Shown: in pieces, positions 9,576 to 19,295 of the stretch
Layout: the number at the start of each line of letters is the position of its first letter
How positions within the stretch are numbered: the stretch's first letter is position 1
NCBI GenBank assembly: GCA_902524635.1
Contig: CABZDY010000008.1
Coordinates: forward strand, 1 to 32,697
Direction: 5' to 3'
Origin: an uncultured Pelagibacteraceae bacterium
Lineage (GTDB): Bacteria > Pseudomonadota > Alphaproteobacteria > Pelagibacterales > Pelagibacteraceae
Length of the DNA: 32,697 nt
The notes under the pieces: model-generated
Told to the model about the DNA's origin: nothing
The model's database searches: none
What the model saw: the letters and a program-made list of their open reading frames with translations, nothing else
Made by a program: the position numbers and the translations under genes

Positions 9576-10427
9576 ATGAGTGATATAGAAAAAGTAAAAC
9601 AATTAAGAAAATCAACAGGCGCAGGTTTTAAAGATTGTAATGCTGCATTAAAAGAGTCAAAGGGTGATTTAAATAAAGCTGCAGAAATATTAAGAGTAAA
9701 AGGTATAGCAAAAGCTTCAAAAAAAATGTCCAGGAATGCAACTGAAGGTGTCGTAGCAATATCAGGTGATGAAAAAAAAATGTCTGTTATAGAGGTAAAT
9801 TGCGAAACAGATTTTGTAGCTAAAAACGAGGATTTTATTGAATTTGTAAAAGAGTTGAGCATTTTAAATAACAGTCACTCTTCCAATAAAGAAGATTTGC
9901 ATAAAGCTATAATGAAAAATAATAAATCTGTTGATGAAAATTTAGTAGCACTAATTGCAAAAATAGGAGAAAAAATTACAATAGGTAGGGTTAAAACTCT
10001 ACAAAATGAAAATTCTAGGAACTTCTCATATCAACACTCAGTTATAAAAGATAACGTTTCAAAGCTAGCTGTTATGTTATCCTTAAATACTACAGATAAA
10101 TCTGAGAACATAGATTTATTTGGAAAACAATTATCAATGCATATAGCAGCTTCTAATCCCATTGCTCTAAACCCTGATGATATAGATAAAGATATAGTAA
10201 ATAAAGAAATAGAGTTAATTTCTGAAGAGTTAAAAACATCTGGCAAATCTGAGGATATTGCAAAAAAAATAAGTTTAGGTAAAATTAACAAGTTTAAACA
10301 AGATAATAGCCTAATGACTCAAGACTGGGTAATTGACCCAAAATTAAAAATAATAGACGTTTTGAAAACCTTAGAAATTAAAGATTTGAATATCAATAAA
10401 TTTGTAAGACTAAAAATAGGTGAATAA
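9576..10427 (+). CDS. tsf: Elongation factor Ts
   Basis: [58 protein letters not shown]; follows rpsB. Confidence 0.96.
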   Translation: MSDIEKVKQLRKSTGAGFKDCNAALKESKGDLNKAAEILRVKGIAKASKKMSRNATEGVVAISGDEKKMSVIEVNCETDFVAKNEDFIEFVKELSILNNSHSSNKEDLHKAIMKNNKSVDENLVALIAKIGEKITIGRVKTLQNENSRNFSYQHSVIKDNVSKLAVMLSLNTTDKSENIDLFGKQLSMHIAASNPIALNPDDIDKDIVNKEIELISEELKTSGKSEDIAKKISLGKINKFKQDNSLMTQDWVIDPKLKIIDVLKTLEIKDLNINKFVRLKIGE

Positions 10428-10978
10428 TGTTCGAAGAACAAAAATACAAAAGTAAAATGTTGAAAACTTATGAAGTGTTTAATCAGGAATTATTATCTTT
10501 AAGGACAGGTAGGGCGAATGCGAATATGTTAGATATAGTCAAAGTAGATGTTTATGGTCAAAAAATGCCTATTAATCAATTAGGTAGTATTACAACACCT
10601 GAACCAAGAACTATTAATATACAAGTTTGGGACCTTAACAATGTTATTCTAATTGACTCTGCAATTAAAAAATCAGAATTAGGATTAAATCCACAAATTG
10701 AAGGTCAATTAATTAGATTACCAGTTCCAGATTTAAGTGAAGAAAGAAGAGTCGAAATAAAAAAAATGATTAAATCTATGGGAGAAAAATGCAAGGTTTC
10801 AATTAGAAATATTAGAAGAGAAGCAAATGACGACCTAAAAAAATTATTAAAAAATAAAGAGATTTCTGAAGATGATCTCAAAAAAAAAGAGAAAGTAATT
10901 CAAGATAATACCGACTATCAAATGAAAATTATTGATGAAAGAGTTTCCAATAAAGAAAATGAAATAATGACTATATGA
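10427..10978 (+). CDS. frr: Ribosome recycling factor
   Basis: 183 aa. LRTGRANANMLDIVKVDVYGQKMPINQLGSITTPEPRTINIQVWD; VPDLSEERRVEIKK; overlaps the tsf stop by 1 nt (TAATG). Confidence 0.96.
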   Translation: MFEEQKYKSKMLKTYEVFNQELLSLRTGRANANMLDIVKVDVYGQKMPINQLGSITTPEPRTINIQVWDLNNVILIDSAIKKSELGLNPQIEGQLIRLPVPDLSEERRVEIKKMIKSMGEKCKVSIRNIRREANDDLKKLLKNKEISEDDLKKKEKVIQDNTDYQMKIIDERVSNKENEIMTI

Positions 10979-11655
10979 ATTCACCAAAACACGTTGCCAT
11001 TATTATGGATGGAAATGGTCGATGGGGAATTAAAAAAAAAAATTCTAGAAATTATGGACACACTCAAGGTGTAAAAGTTGTCGAAAAAATTATTGAAATT
11101 TCAATATCAAATAAGATAAAGTATCTAACCCTTTATACATTTTCAACAGAAAATTGGAAAAGACCAAAAAAAGAGATTACTTTTTTAATTTATCTTTTAG
11201 AAAAATATATTGACCAACAATTTGATATATTGCTTCAAAAAAATATAAGAATAAACATTATAGGTAATATAAATAGATTCCCAAAGACCTTAAAAAATAA
11301 ATTAATAAAGTTACAAAAATTGACGAAAAATAATAATTCAATCCAAATCAACATTGCATTAAACTATGGATCAAAAGAAGAAATTATAGCATCAGTTAAG
11401 AAAATAATTAAAAAATCAATTCCTATAAATGAAAAAAATATCTCGAAAAATCTATATACAAAAAATATTCCTGACCCAGAAATACTAATTAGAACTGGAA
11501 ACAGATTTAGATTAAGCAATTTTTTATTATGGCAATCCTCATATACTGAGATATTTTTTATAAAAAAATTATGGCCTGATTTTAATAAAAATGACTTTCA
11601 AAAAATAATATTAAATTTCAAAAAAATGCGTAGAAATTTTGGTGGGATAATATGA
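10975..11655 (+). CDS. uppS: Isoprenyl transferase (undecaprenyl pyrophosphate synthase family)
   Basis: HVAIIMDGNGRWGIKK; YTFSTENWKRPKKEI; INIALNYGSKEEI; RLSNFLLWQSSYTEIFF. Confidence 0.93.
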   Translation: MNSPKHVAIIMDGNGRWGIKKKNSRNYGHTQGVKVVEKIIEISISNKIKYLTLYTFSTENWKRPKKEITFLIYLLEKYIDQQFDILLQKNIRINIIGNINRFPKTLKNKLIKLQKLTKNNNSIQINIALNYGSKEEIIASVKKIIKKSIPINEKNISKNLYTKNIPDPEILIRTGNRFRLSNFLLWQSSYTEIFFIKKLWPDFNKNDFQKIILNFKKMRRNFGGII

Positions 11656-12318
11656 GCGAATTAAGTCAAAGAATAGTTACATCATTTTTTTTATTACTAG
11701 TCATTTTTTTTTTCATTTGTAAATATACAAATATTATATTTCTCTATATTAATTTTAAATTTTGCTGCTTTAGAAGAGTTTATAAAATTATTTAAAAAGA
11801 TTTATAAAAAAAAAAATAATCAATTTATTGCCGTTTTATTGTCTGTAATTTATTTAACTTATTTTTCATTTGTTATAATTTCTTTTTTGATAAATTCTTT
11901 TCAAGAAAACAAATTCATACTTTTATTTATATTAGTCATCTGTATTTCTTCAGATATAGGGGGATTTTTTTTTGGTAAAACAGTAGGAGGAATTAAACTT
12001 ACAAAAATTAGTCCAAAAAAGACATATTCTGGTTTGATAGGTTCATTTATAACCTCAATAATTGTTGGGAGTATGTATTTTTATGCATATGAAGATCTTT
12101 TTTTTACAAGCATAAACATTTTTTTACTGATTATTTTAATTTCATTGATTTCACAAATTGGAGATTTGTTGATTTCATTCTTCAAAAGACAAGCTAAAAT
12201 AAAAGATACCGGATCTTTATTGCCTGGTCATGGAGGTATTCTTGACAGAATTGATGGTATTTTATTGGCTTTACCTCTAGGCATAATTATTATTACAATT
12301 TCATCTTACAATGGTTAA
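11652..12318 (+). pseudogene. cdsA: Phosphatidate cytidylyltransferase CdsA, split by an apparent +1 frameshift at a T10 run (11704-11713)
   Basis: ATG at 11652 (ATGA overlap with uppS) reads MSELSQRIVTSFFLLLVIFF and then leaves frame. The downstream frame reads SFVNIQILYFSILILNFAALEEFIKLFKKIYKKKNNQFIAV..., ending in the CdsA signature SFFKRQAKIKDTGSLLPGHGGILDRIDGILLALP. Removing one T restores one continuous ORF. It may be functional by slippage, or the shift may be a sequencing artefact. Confidence 0.85.
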
Positions 12319-13507
12319 AGATATCATTATATTAGGATCTACCGGCTCAATTGGAGAATCTACCTTAAAAGTTTTAAGAAATAACAAAAAAAAATTTAAG
12401 ATTAAACTTTTATCAACTAATAATAAAATTCAACAGATTTATGAACAAGCAATAGAATTTAATGTTAAGACGGTAGTTATTTATAATAAAAATAAATTTC
12501 ATAATTTTAAAAAGCTCTTTATAAAAAAAAAAATTAAGGTTTTTTTTAACATTGATGAAGCTTTGGAAAAAGCAAAAAAAAAAGTATATTTTTCAATTAG
12601 TGCAATATCGGGTATTGAAGGATTAGGACCAACTTTAGAAATTATTAAGTATAGTAAAAATTTAGGTATTGCAAATAAGGAGTCAATAATATGTGGTTGG
12701 AAATTTATTCAAAAAGAATTAAAAAAAAATAAAACTAAATTTATCCCACTTGACTCAGAGCATTTTTCCATTTCCACGTTACTGGAAAATGAAAATTTTA
12801 AAAATATTAAAAAAATTTATTTAACCGCGTCCGGTGGGCCATTTCTTAATAAACAGCTAAATGATATTCATAATATAAATCCAAAATTCGCATTAAAACA
12901 TCCTAACTGGAAAATGGGAAAAAAAATTTCAATTGATTCTGCTACAATGATGAATAAAATTTTCGAGGTTATCGAGGCTAAAAAAATATTTAACTTAGAT
13001 ATAAATCTATTCGATATCGTTATACACCCTAAATCTTATATTCACGCAATAGTGCATTTTAAAACCGGATTAATAAAAATGTTAGCTCATGACACAACAA
13101 TGGAAATACCAATTATAAATTCTTTATTTAAAAAAAAAGAAAATTTTGTTTTTAATAATAAGGATTTTGAATACTCAAATTTAAATGGCGTTAATTTTTT
13201 GAAACCAGATACAAAAAATTTTCCTCTACTAAAACTGTTAAATTATAAATTCAATAATACTTACTTTGAGATCATTTTGGTCACTATAAATGATAATTTA
13301 GTAAATTTGTATTTAGAAAAATCGATAAATTATATTTCTATTCATCAGCTATTGATAAAACTGTTAAAAAAGCCATATTTTACTAAATATTATAATCGTA
13401 GTCCAAAAAATATAAATCAAATAAAAAATATGGTAAGTAGAGTCAAAAAGTACTTACTTAAATGCTCAGAACTAAATGAAAAAATTAATAAAAAAAAATA
13501 TAGTTAA
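12311..13507 (+). CDS. dxr: 1-deoxy-D-xylulose 5-phosphate reductoisomerase
   Basis: ILGSTGSIGESTLKVL; GIANKESIICGW; PLDSEHFSI; TASGGPF; KHPNWKMGKKISIDSATMMNKIFEVIEAKKIF. Confidence 0.94.
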   Translation: MVKDIIILGSTGSIGESTLKVLRNNKKKFKIKLLSTNNKIQQIYEQAIEFNVKTVVIYNKNKFHNFKKLFIKKKIKVFFNIDEALEKAKKKVYFSISAISGIEGLGPTLEIIKYSKNLGIANKESIICGWKFIQKELKKNKTKFIPLDSEHFSISTLLENENFKNIKKIYLTASGGPFLNKQLNDIHNINPKFALKHPNWKMGKKISIDSATMMNKIFEVIEAKKIFNLDINLFDIVIHPKSYIHAIVHFKTGLIKMLAHDTTMEIPIINSLFKKKENFVFNNKDFEYSNLNGVNFLKPDTKNFPLLKLLNYKFNNTYFEIILVTINDNLVNLYLEKSINYISIHQLLIKLLKKPYFTKYYNRSPKNINQIKNMVSRVKKYLLKCSELNEKINKKKYS

Positions 13508-15737
13508 TATTTGCTTAATATCTTTAGTTTGTTTTTTTATAAATAGTGCATCCCTGAAAGCTCAAATATTTAATGAAATAAAAGTGACCGGCAACAAAAG
13601 ACTTTCTGTTGAAACAGTTTTAATGTTTTCGGGCTTAAAGCCAGGCATTAATCTTGAAAAAGATGATTTAAATAAAGCAGTAAAAAATCTTTATGAAACT
13701 GACTATTTTCAAAATATTGAAATGTTAATTTTAAATAATAGATTAGAAATTAAAATTATAGAAAATCCTATTATTCAAACTATAATTATTAATGGTATCA
13801 AAAATAAACGTATTATTAAACAATTAACAGCAATAACAAAAAAAACTGAAAAATATCCATTTTTAAATTCAAATATAAAAGAACAAAGAGATCTTTTATT
13901 AAATATTGTTAAGACTAATGGTTTTTACTTTGCTGAATTAGAAAGTAAAATAATTGAAAATAAAAACAATTCTGTAGATCTGATCTATAATTTTAATTTA
14001 GGTAACCGTGCCAAAATAAAAAAAATTAACTTTCAGGGAAAAAAAATTTTTAAGGATTCAAAATTACGAAATGTAATTCAATCTGAGGAAGGGAAATTTT
14101 GGAAATTTATCACTTCTAATAAATATTTGGATGAAAGAAAAATTAAAATTGATGAAAATTTGTTAAGAGAATACTATAAAAATAAGGGTTATTATAATGT
14201 TAATGTAAAATCATCATATGCTAAAAATATAAATGATAAATTTTTTGAATTAAACTTTAATATTGATGCAGGAAATAAATATTATTTTAATGATTTTTCT
14301 TTAAACTTAAAAAATAATTTTAACCCTGAAAATTTTGAAATTATCTCAAAAAAAATAAAAAAATTATCAGGTAAAAAATACTCTCAGAAACAATTAAATG
14401 AAATTTTAGACGAGATATATGATATTTCTATCGAAAAAGAATTTGTATTTGTTGATGTTGATTACGACTTGTTAATTAAAAAAGATAAATTTATTGATGT
14501 AAGTTTTAAATTTAATGATTTAGAAAAATTTTTTGTTGAACAAATAAATATATTTGGAAACTTTATTACTGAGGAAAAAGTAATTAGAAATTCACTTATT
14601 GTTGATGAAGGTGATCCTTATAATGAGTTCTTATTCAATAAATCAATTTCAAATATTAAATCAAAAGGATTATTTAAATCAGTTAATTCTAAATTGAGAA
14701 ACTCACAAAATGATCCTCTAAAGAAAATAATCGATATTAATGTTGAAGAAAGTCCTAGTGGTGAAATTTTTGCAGGCGCTGGAACCGGAACAGCAGGAGC
14801 CACAATAAGTGCTGGTATAAAAGAAAACAATTATCTTGGTAAAGGGATTAGGCTTTCAACAAACTTTACACTTTCAGAAAACCAAGTTAAAGGAAAATTT
14901 TCAGTAATTAATCCTAATTTTAGGAATTCAGATCGATCTTTAAATACAACCATTGAAAGTACAAGTTCTGATAATTTAAGTTCAAGTGGTTTTAAAACAT
15001 CAAGAACTGGTTTTTCTTTAGGAACTGGTTTTGAGCAATATGATAATTTATTTGTTAATTTAGATATTTCTGCTTACTATGAAAAACTTGAAACATCTTC
15101 AAGTGCCTCTAGTGTTAAAAAAAAACAAGAAGGTGATTATTTTGAGAATCTTTTTACATATAGATTATCACTAAATAAACTAGATCAAAATTTTCAACCA
15201 ACAGATGGATTTAAATTAGGTTTTGAGCAGGTATTGCCTATTTATTCAGACGATTTAACTTTAGAAAATACTTTAAATTATTCAAAATATATCTCTCTAA
15301 CAGATAGTTTAATTATGTCAGGTAAGTTTTTTTTAAGAGCTGTTAATTCAATTGATGATGATGTTAGGGTATCTAGAAGGGTTTATATACCAAGCAGTAA
15401 ATTGCGTGGCTTTGAACCAGGAAGATTCGGGCCCAAAGATGGAGATGAATATGTTGGTGGAAATTATGGATCAGCTATAAATTTTAGTACAACCTTACCA
15501 AATTTTTTCCAGGGTAATGATGATATCGATCTAAGGTTATTTTTAGATGCCGCAACAATAAGAGAAGTTGATTATGATAGCTCATTGGAGTCAGCAAAAA
15601 TTCGATCTGCAACAGGTTTGGCTGTTAATTGGTTCACTATATTAGGTCCCTTGTCTTTTTCTTATGCCTTTCCACTAAGCAGTGAACCCTCAGATAAAAC
15701 GGAGTCATTCAGATTTAGAATAGGTACTTCTTTTTAA
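13476..15737 (+). CDS. bamA: Outer membrane protein assembly factor BamA
   Basis: 753 aa with a signal peptide, POTRA-like repeats (FNEIKVTGNKRLSVETVLMFSGLKPG; VEQINIFGNFITEEKVIRNSL), the LRGFEPGRFGPKDGDEYVGGNYG motif and a C-terminal FRFRIGTSF. Confidence 0.93.
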   Translation: MKKLIKKNIVNICLISLVCFFINSASLKAQIFNEIKVTGNKRLSVETVLMFSGLKPGINLEKDDLNKAVKNLYETDYFQNIEMLILNNRLEIKIIENPIIQTIIINGIKNKRIIKQLTAITKKTEKYPFLNSNIKEQRDLLLNIVKTNGFYFAELESKIIENKNNSVDLIYNFNLGNRAKIKKINFQGKKIFKDSKLRNVIQSEEGKFWKFITSNKYLDERKIKIDENLLREYYKNKGYYNVNVKSSYAKNINDKFFELNFNIDAGNKYYFNDFSLNLKNNFNPENFEIISKKIKKLSGKKYSQKQLNEILDEIYDISIEKEFVFVDVDYDLLIKKDKFIDVSFKFNDLEKFFVEQINIFGNFITEEKVIRNSLIVDEGDPYNEFLFNKSISNIKSKGLFKSVNSKLRNSQNDPLKKIIDINVEESPSGEIFAGAGTGTAGATISAGIKENNYLGKGIRLSTNFTLSENQVKGKFSVINPNFRNSDRSLNTTIESTSSDNLSSSGFKTSRTGFSLGTGFEQYDNLFVNLDISAYYEKLETSSSASSVKKKQEGDYFENLFTYRLSLNKLDQNFQPTDGFKLGFEQVLPIYSDDLTLENTLNYSKYISLTDSLIMSGKFFLRAVNSIDDDVRVSRRVYIPSSKLRGFEPGRFGPKDGDEYVGGNYGSAINFSTTLPNFFQGNDDIDLRLFLDAATIREVDYDSSLESAKIRSATGLAVNWFTILGPLSFSYAFPLSSEPSDKTESFRFRIGTSF

Positions 15738-15738
15738 T

Positions 15739-16248
15739 ATGAAACAATTGTGTATTTATATTATTTTAATTTTTTCTTACACATTAAGTTCAAGTGCACA
15801 AATTGTATATATAGATATGAATTATATATTAAATCAATCTGAAATTGGCAAGTCCCTTAATAACTACATTAACAAAGAAAATGATGAATATTTGATTAAG
15901 TATAAAAAAATTGAAGATAAACTCGTAGAAAAAGAAAATCAATTATTAGCACAAAAAAATATAATTTTAAAAAGTGAGTTTGAAGAAAAATTAAAAGACT
16001 TATCGAATGAAATTAAGAAATATAGATCTAACAAAAAAATAACTATTGAAAAAATAAATATAATGAAATTAGAAAATACAAAAAAAATATTAAAAATATT
16101 AAATCCAATTATTACTAAATTTGTTAATGATAATTCAATTTCATTAGTAGTTCCTAAAAAAAATATTATTGTGGGAAAGAAAGATTTAGATATAACTTAT
16201 GAAATAATTGATTTATTGAATATCGAGGCAAAAACTTTAGATTTTTAA
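15739..16248 (+). CDS. OmpH/Skp-family periplasmic chaperone
   Basis: 169 aa with an N-terminal signal peptide, [23 protein letters not shown], a Lys/Glu-rich coiled-coil and the conserved position between bamA and lpxD. Confidence 0.75.
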   Translation: MKQLCIYIILIFSYTLSSSAQIVYIDMNYILNQSEIGKSLNNYINKENDEYLIKYKKIEDKLVEKENQLLAQKNIILKSEFEEKLKDLSNEIKKYRSNKKITIEKINIMKLENTKKILKILNPIITKFVNDNSISLVVPKKNIIVGKKDLDITYEIIDLLNIEAKTLDF

Positions 16249-16249
16249 A

Positions 16250-17236
16250 ATGAAAAACTTATTTTTTAAAAAAAAAAATGATATTAATATTAACAAAATT
16301 TTAATAAATCTTGATTTAAAACCAGTAAAAAAAAATATTAAGGTAAAAGATATTAAAGATTTAGAAAATGCAAAAGCAAATGATATTTCATTTTTACACT
16401 CAAATAAATATTTAAATTCTATAATCAACACCAAGTCTAAATTAGTCATAACAAATTCAAAATTAAGAGATATTATTCCAGAACAAATCCAAATTATTGA
16501 GGTAAAAAATGTATTACTTGCTGTAGCAAAAACTACATTGTTATTTTATCCAGAATCTTTAAATGATACATGTGATTTAAATCTAAAGAATATTGATAAA
16601 AAAAAATTTTCTAAATTAAAAAGTGGAAAAAATGTACTTATTGGCAAAAATGTTAAAATAGGAAAAAATTGTATAATTGGACACAACACAATAATCGAAA
16701 ATAACGTTGTTGTTGGTAATAATTGTAGAATTGGAAATAATGTTATTATTAAAAATAGCATTATAGGAAATAATACCTCTATTTTAGATGGAGCTATCGT
16801 AGGAAAAAAAGGATTTGGTTTTTTTCCAGGAAGAAAAAATTTAAGATATCCACATGTAGGATCAGTAATTGTTGGAGACGATGTTGAAATCGGTTCAAAT
16901 AATACGATTGATAGAGGTTCTTTATCAAATACAGTAATCGGCGATGGAACTTTTTTAGATAATCAGGTTCATATTGCTCATAATGTGAAAATAGGAAAAA
17001 ATTGTATTATAACTGGTCAAGTTGGCTTTGCTGGCAGTGCTTCAATTGGTGATAAAGTATTGATAGGCGGGCAGGCAGGTATTTCTGGTCATTTAGTAAT
17101 CGGAGATAATGTTCAAATTGGAGGTGGCAGTGGAGTAATTAAAGATATACCATCAAATTCGAAAGTAATGGGATATCCTGCAAAAGATATAAAAAGTTTT
17201 ATCAAAGAAAGTAATTTAAATGACAAGTCTAAATAA
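16250..17236 (+). CDS. lpxD: UDP-3-O-acylglucosamine N-acyltransferase
   Basis: 328 aa with left-handed beta-helix hexapeptide repeats; [79 protein letters not shown]. Confidence 0.94.
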   Translation: MKNLFFKKKNDININKILINLDLKPVKKNIKVKDIKDLENAKANDISFLHSNKYLNSIINTKSKLVITNSKLRDIIPEQIQIIEVKNVLLAVAKTTLLFYPESLNDTCDLNLKNIDKKKFSKLKSGKNVLIGKNVKIGKNCIIGHNTIIENNVVVGNNCRIGNNVIIKNSIIGNNTSILDGAIVGKKGFGFFPGRKNLRYPHVGSVIVGDDVEIGSNNTIDRGSLSNTVIGDGTFLDNQVHIAHNVKIGKNCIITGQVGFAGSASIGDKVLIGGQAGISGHLVIGDNVQIGGGSGVIKDIPSNSKVMGYPAKDIKSFIKESNLNDKSK

Positions 17237-17666
17237 AGATCAAATCAAAGAGCTTTTACCCCATAGGGAACCGATGCTTCTGATTGATGAATTGAAGAAT
17301 ATTAAGAAACTTTTTTCTGCAACAGCAGTTGTCAATGTTAAAAAAGATAGTTTCTATGTAAATGGTCATTTCCCTGGTGAACCAGTTATGCCGGGAGTTC
17401 TCATTGTAGAAGCTTTCGGTCAAGCAGCTGCAGCACTAACAGCGCACGGTTTAGATAAATCAACATATGATAAAAAGTTAGTTTTTTTAATGACAATAGA
17501 AAAAGCAAGATTTAGAAATCCTGTAATACCTGATTGCACTTTAGAGCTTAATATTGAGGCTATTAGATCGCATGGAAGAGTTTGGAAATATAAAGGATCT
17601 GCTTTTGTAAGTGATAAAAAAATGGCAGATGCTCAATGGTCAGCGACAATAGTGGATAGAAAGTAA
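17220..17666 (+). CDS. fabZ: 3-hydroxyacyl-[acyl-carrier-protein] dehydratase FabZ
   Basis: [56 protein letters not shown]. Confidence 0.95.
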   Translation: MTSLNKDQIKELLPHREPMLLIDELKNIKKLFSATAVVNVKKDSFYVNGHFPGEPVMPGVLIVEAFGQAAAALTAHGLDKSTYDKKLVFLMTIEKARFRNPVIPDCTLELNIEAIRSHGRVWKYKGSAFVSDKKMADAQWSATIVDRK

Positions 17667-17721
17667 TAATTAGTAGTAATAGTTGATAAGAATTTAATTT
17701 AAAATTTGTTATTTATAATTT

Positions 17722-18507
17722 GTGATCCATAAAACTGCTATTGTTGATTCAAAAGCCAAAATTTCAAAGGGTGTTGAAATAGGACCATATTCTATTGTCG
17801 GGCCAGATGTTGAAATAGGAATAAATTCAATATTGCATTCACACGTCAACATAATTGGAAATACAAAAATTGGAAAGAACAACCAAATATTTCCTTTTTC
17901 TTCAATTGGAACTCCACCTCAAGATTTAAAATATAAAGGTGAAAAGAATTCATTAGTTATAGGTGATAACAATAAGATTAGAGAGTATGTAAATATTAAT
18001 CCTGGAACGGAACAAGGTGGAGGAATAACTTCCATTGGAAATAACAATTTATTCATGGTTTATTGTCATGTAGCACATGATTGTAAGATATCGGACAATA
18101 TTGTATTAGCTAATAACGTTCAAGTAGGTGGACATGTGTATATAGAAAAAAACGCAATAATTGGAGGAAGCTGCGCAATACATCAATTTTCAAGAATAGG
18201 TGAGTCATCAATGATTGGTGGTATGACAGGAGTTTTAAGTGATGTAATTCCTTTTGGATTATCAATGGGAAATAGAAATAGTTTAATGGGATTAAACCTT
18301 ATTGGATTGAGAAGGTCAAAAGTATCAAATCAAAATATAAAAAAAATACAAATGGCATATGAAAATATATTTAAAAATTTAAATTTTAGAGATAACATAA
18401 ATAATCTTAATCATGATTTAAAAACAAATGAGTTTGTTAAAAAGATATTAGAATTTATAAACTCCGATAAAAAAAGACCAATTTCTATTCCTTTAAATAT
18501 AAAATGA
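17722..18507 (+). CDS. lpxA: Acyl-ACP--UDP-N-acetylglucosamine O-acyltransferase (GTG start)
   Basis: IHKTAIVDSKAKISKGVEIGPYSIVGPDVEIG; SSIGTPPQDLKYKGE; REYVNINPGTEQGGG; CHVAHDCKISDNIVLANNVQVGGHVYIE; GMTGVLSDVIPFG. Confidence 0.95.
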   Translation: MIHKTAIVDSKAKISKGVEIGPYSIVGPDVEIGINSILHSHVNIIGNTKIGKNNQIFPFSSIGTPPQDLKYKGEKNSLVIGDNNKIREYVNINPGTEQGGGITSIGNNNLFMVYCHVAHDCKISDNIVLANNVQVGGHVYIEKNAIIGGSCAIHQFSRIGESSMIGGMTGVLSDVIPFGLSMGNRNSLMGLNLIGLRRSKVSNQNIKKIQMAYENIFKNLNFRDNINNLNHDLKTNEFVKKILEFINSDKKRPISIPLNIK

Positions 18508-19295
18508 TAGGGCTTTTTTTTGGAGAAAAAAACTTGCCGATTGAAATATTAAAAAAAATAGAAAAAAAAAAAATAAATTATTTTATTATAGATTTGACAA
18601 AAAATAATAGATTTAAAAAAAATAATAAAAGTTTTTTTATTAATATTGGTAAATTTGGTGAGATTTTAAAACTTATCAAATCACAAAAATGTAAGAAAGT
18701 AATTTTTGCTGGCAATATAATCAAGCCAAAAATATCAAAGTTAAAATTAGATATGAAAGGTTTATATTATTTTCCAAGGATACTAAAAGCGGCAAAACTA
18801 GGTGATGCAGCCATATTAAAAGTATTAATTAAAATTTTATTAGAAAATAATATTAAAGTAATTAAATTAAATAGCTTTAACCCTGAACTAACATTAAAGA
18901 AAGGTATATATACTAAAATTAAACCATCTAAGAGTGAGATAAAAGAAATAATAAAAGGAATTAAAATATTAAAAAAAATAAATTCATACAATCACACACA
19001 AGCAATTATTTTAAGAAGCAATAAGGTAATTGCAGTAGAGAAAAAAAAAGGCACAAGTGCAATGATAAGATCTGTCCATAAATCTAAGAATAATGATGGA
19101 GTTTTAATAAAGTTTCCTAAAACAAAACAAGATTTAAGAGTAGATTTGCCTACTATTGGTTTAGATACATTTAAGGATTGCAATAAAGCTGGTATTAAGG
19201 GGATTGCAGTGAAATCAAATCAAAATATAATCTTAAATAAGTCCGAAGCAATTAAATATGCGAATCGTAATAAACTATTTCTTTTATCAACATGA
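18504..19295 (+). CDS. lpxI: UDP-2,3-diacylglucosamine pyrophosphatase LpxI (DUF1009 family)
   Basis: 263 aa between lpxA and lpxB. IFAGNIIKPKISKLKLDMKGLYYFPRILKAAKLGDAAILKVLIKILLENNIKVI; EKKKGTSAMIRS; LIKFPKTKQDLRVDLPTIGLDTF. Confidence 0.9.
   Translation: MIGLFFGEKNLPIEILKKIEKKKINYFIIDLTKNNRFKKNNKSFFINIGKFGEILKLIKSQKCKKVIFAGNIIKPKISKLKLDMKGLYYFPRILKAAKLGDAAILKVLIKILLENNIKVIKLNSFNPELTLKKGIYTKIKPSKSEIKEIIKGIKILKKINSYNHTQAIILRSNKVIAVEKKKGTSAMIRSVHKSKNNDGVLIKFPKTKQDLRVDLPTIGLDTFKDCNKAGIKGIAVKSNQNIILNKSEAIKYANRNKLFLLST

Noticed and set aside
9572-10291. Two antisense ORFs opposite tsf (96 and 86 aa)
   Set aside because: Shadow ORFs of a confirmed ribosomal-operon gene, with no independent support.
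11839-12318. The 159-aa ORF-track entry as a stand-alone gene
   Set aside because: Its TTG start is internal. The same frame continues upstream with CdsA-like membrane sequence back to the T10 tract, so it is the C-terminal part of a frameshifted cdsA.
16621-17139. Apparent DNA repeats in the lpxD region
   Set aside because: These reflect hexapeptide repeats (I-G-x-N-x-x) of the left-handed beta-helix, not a repeat array or CRISPR.
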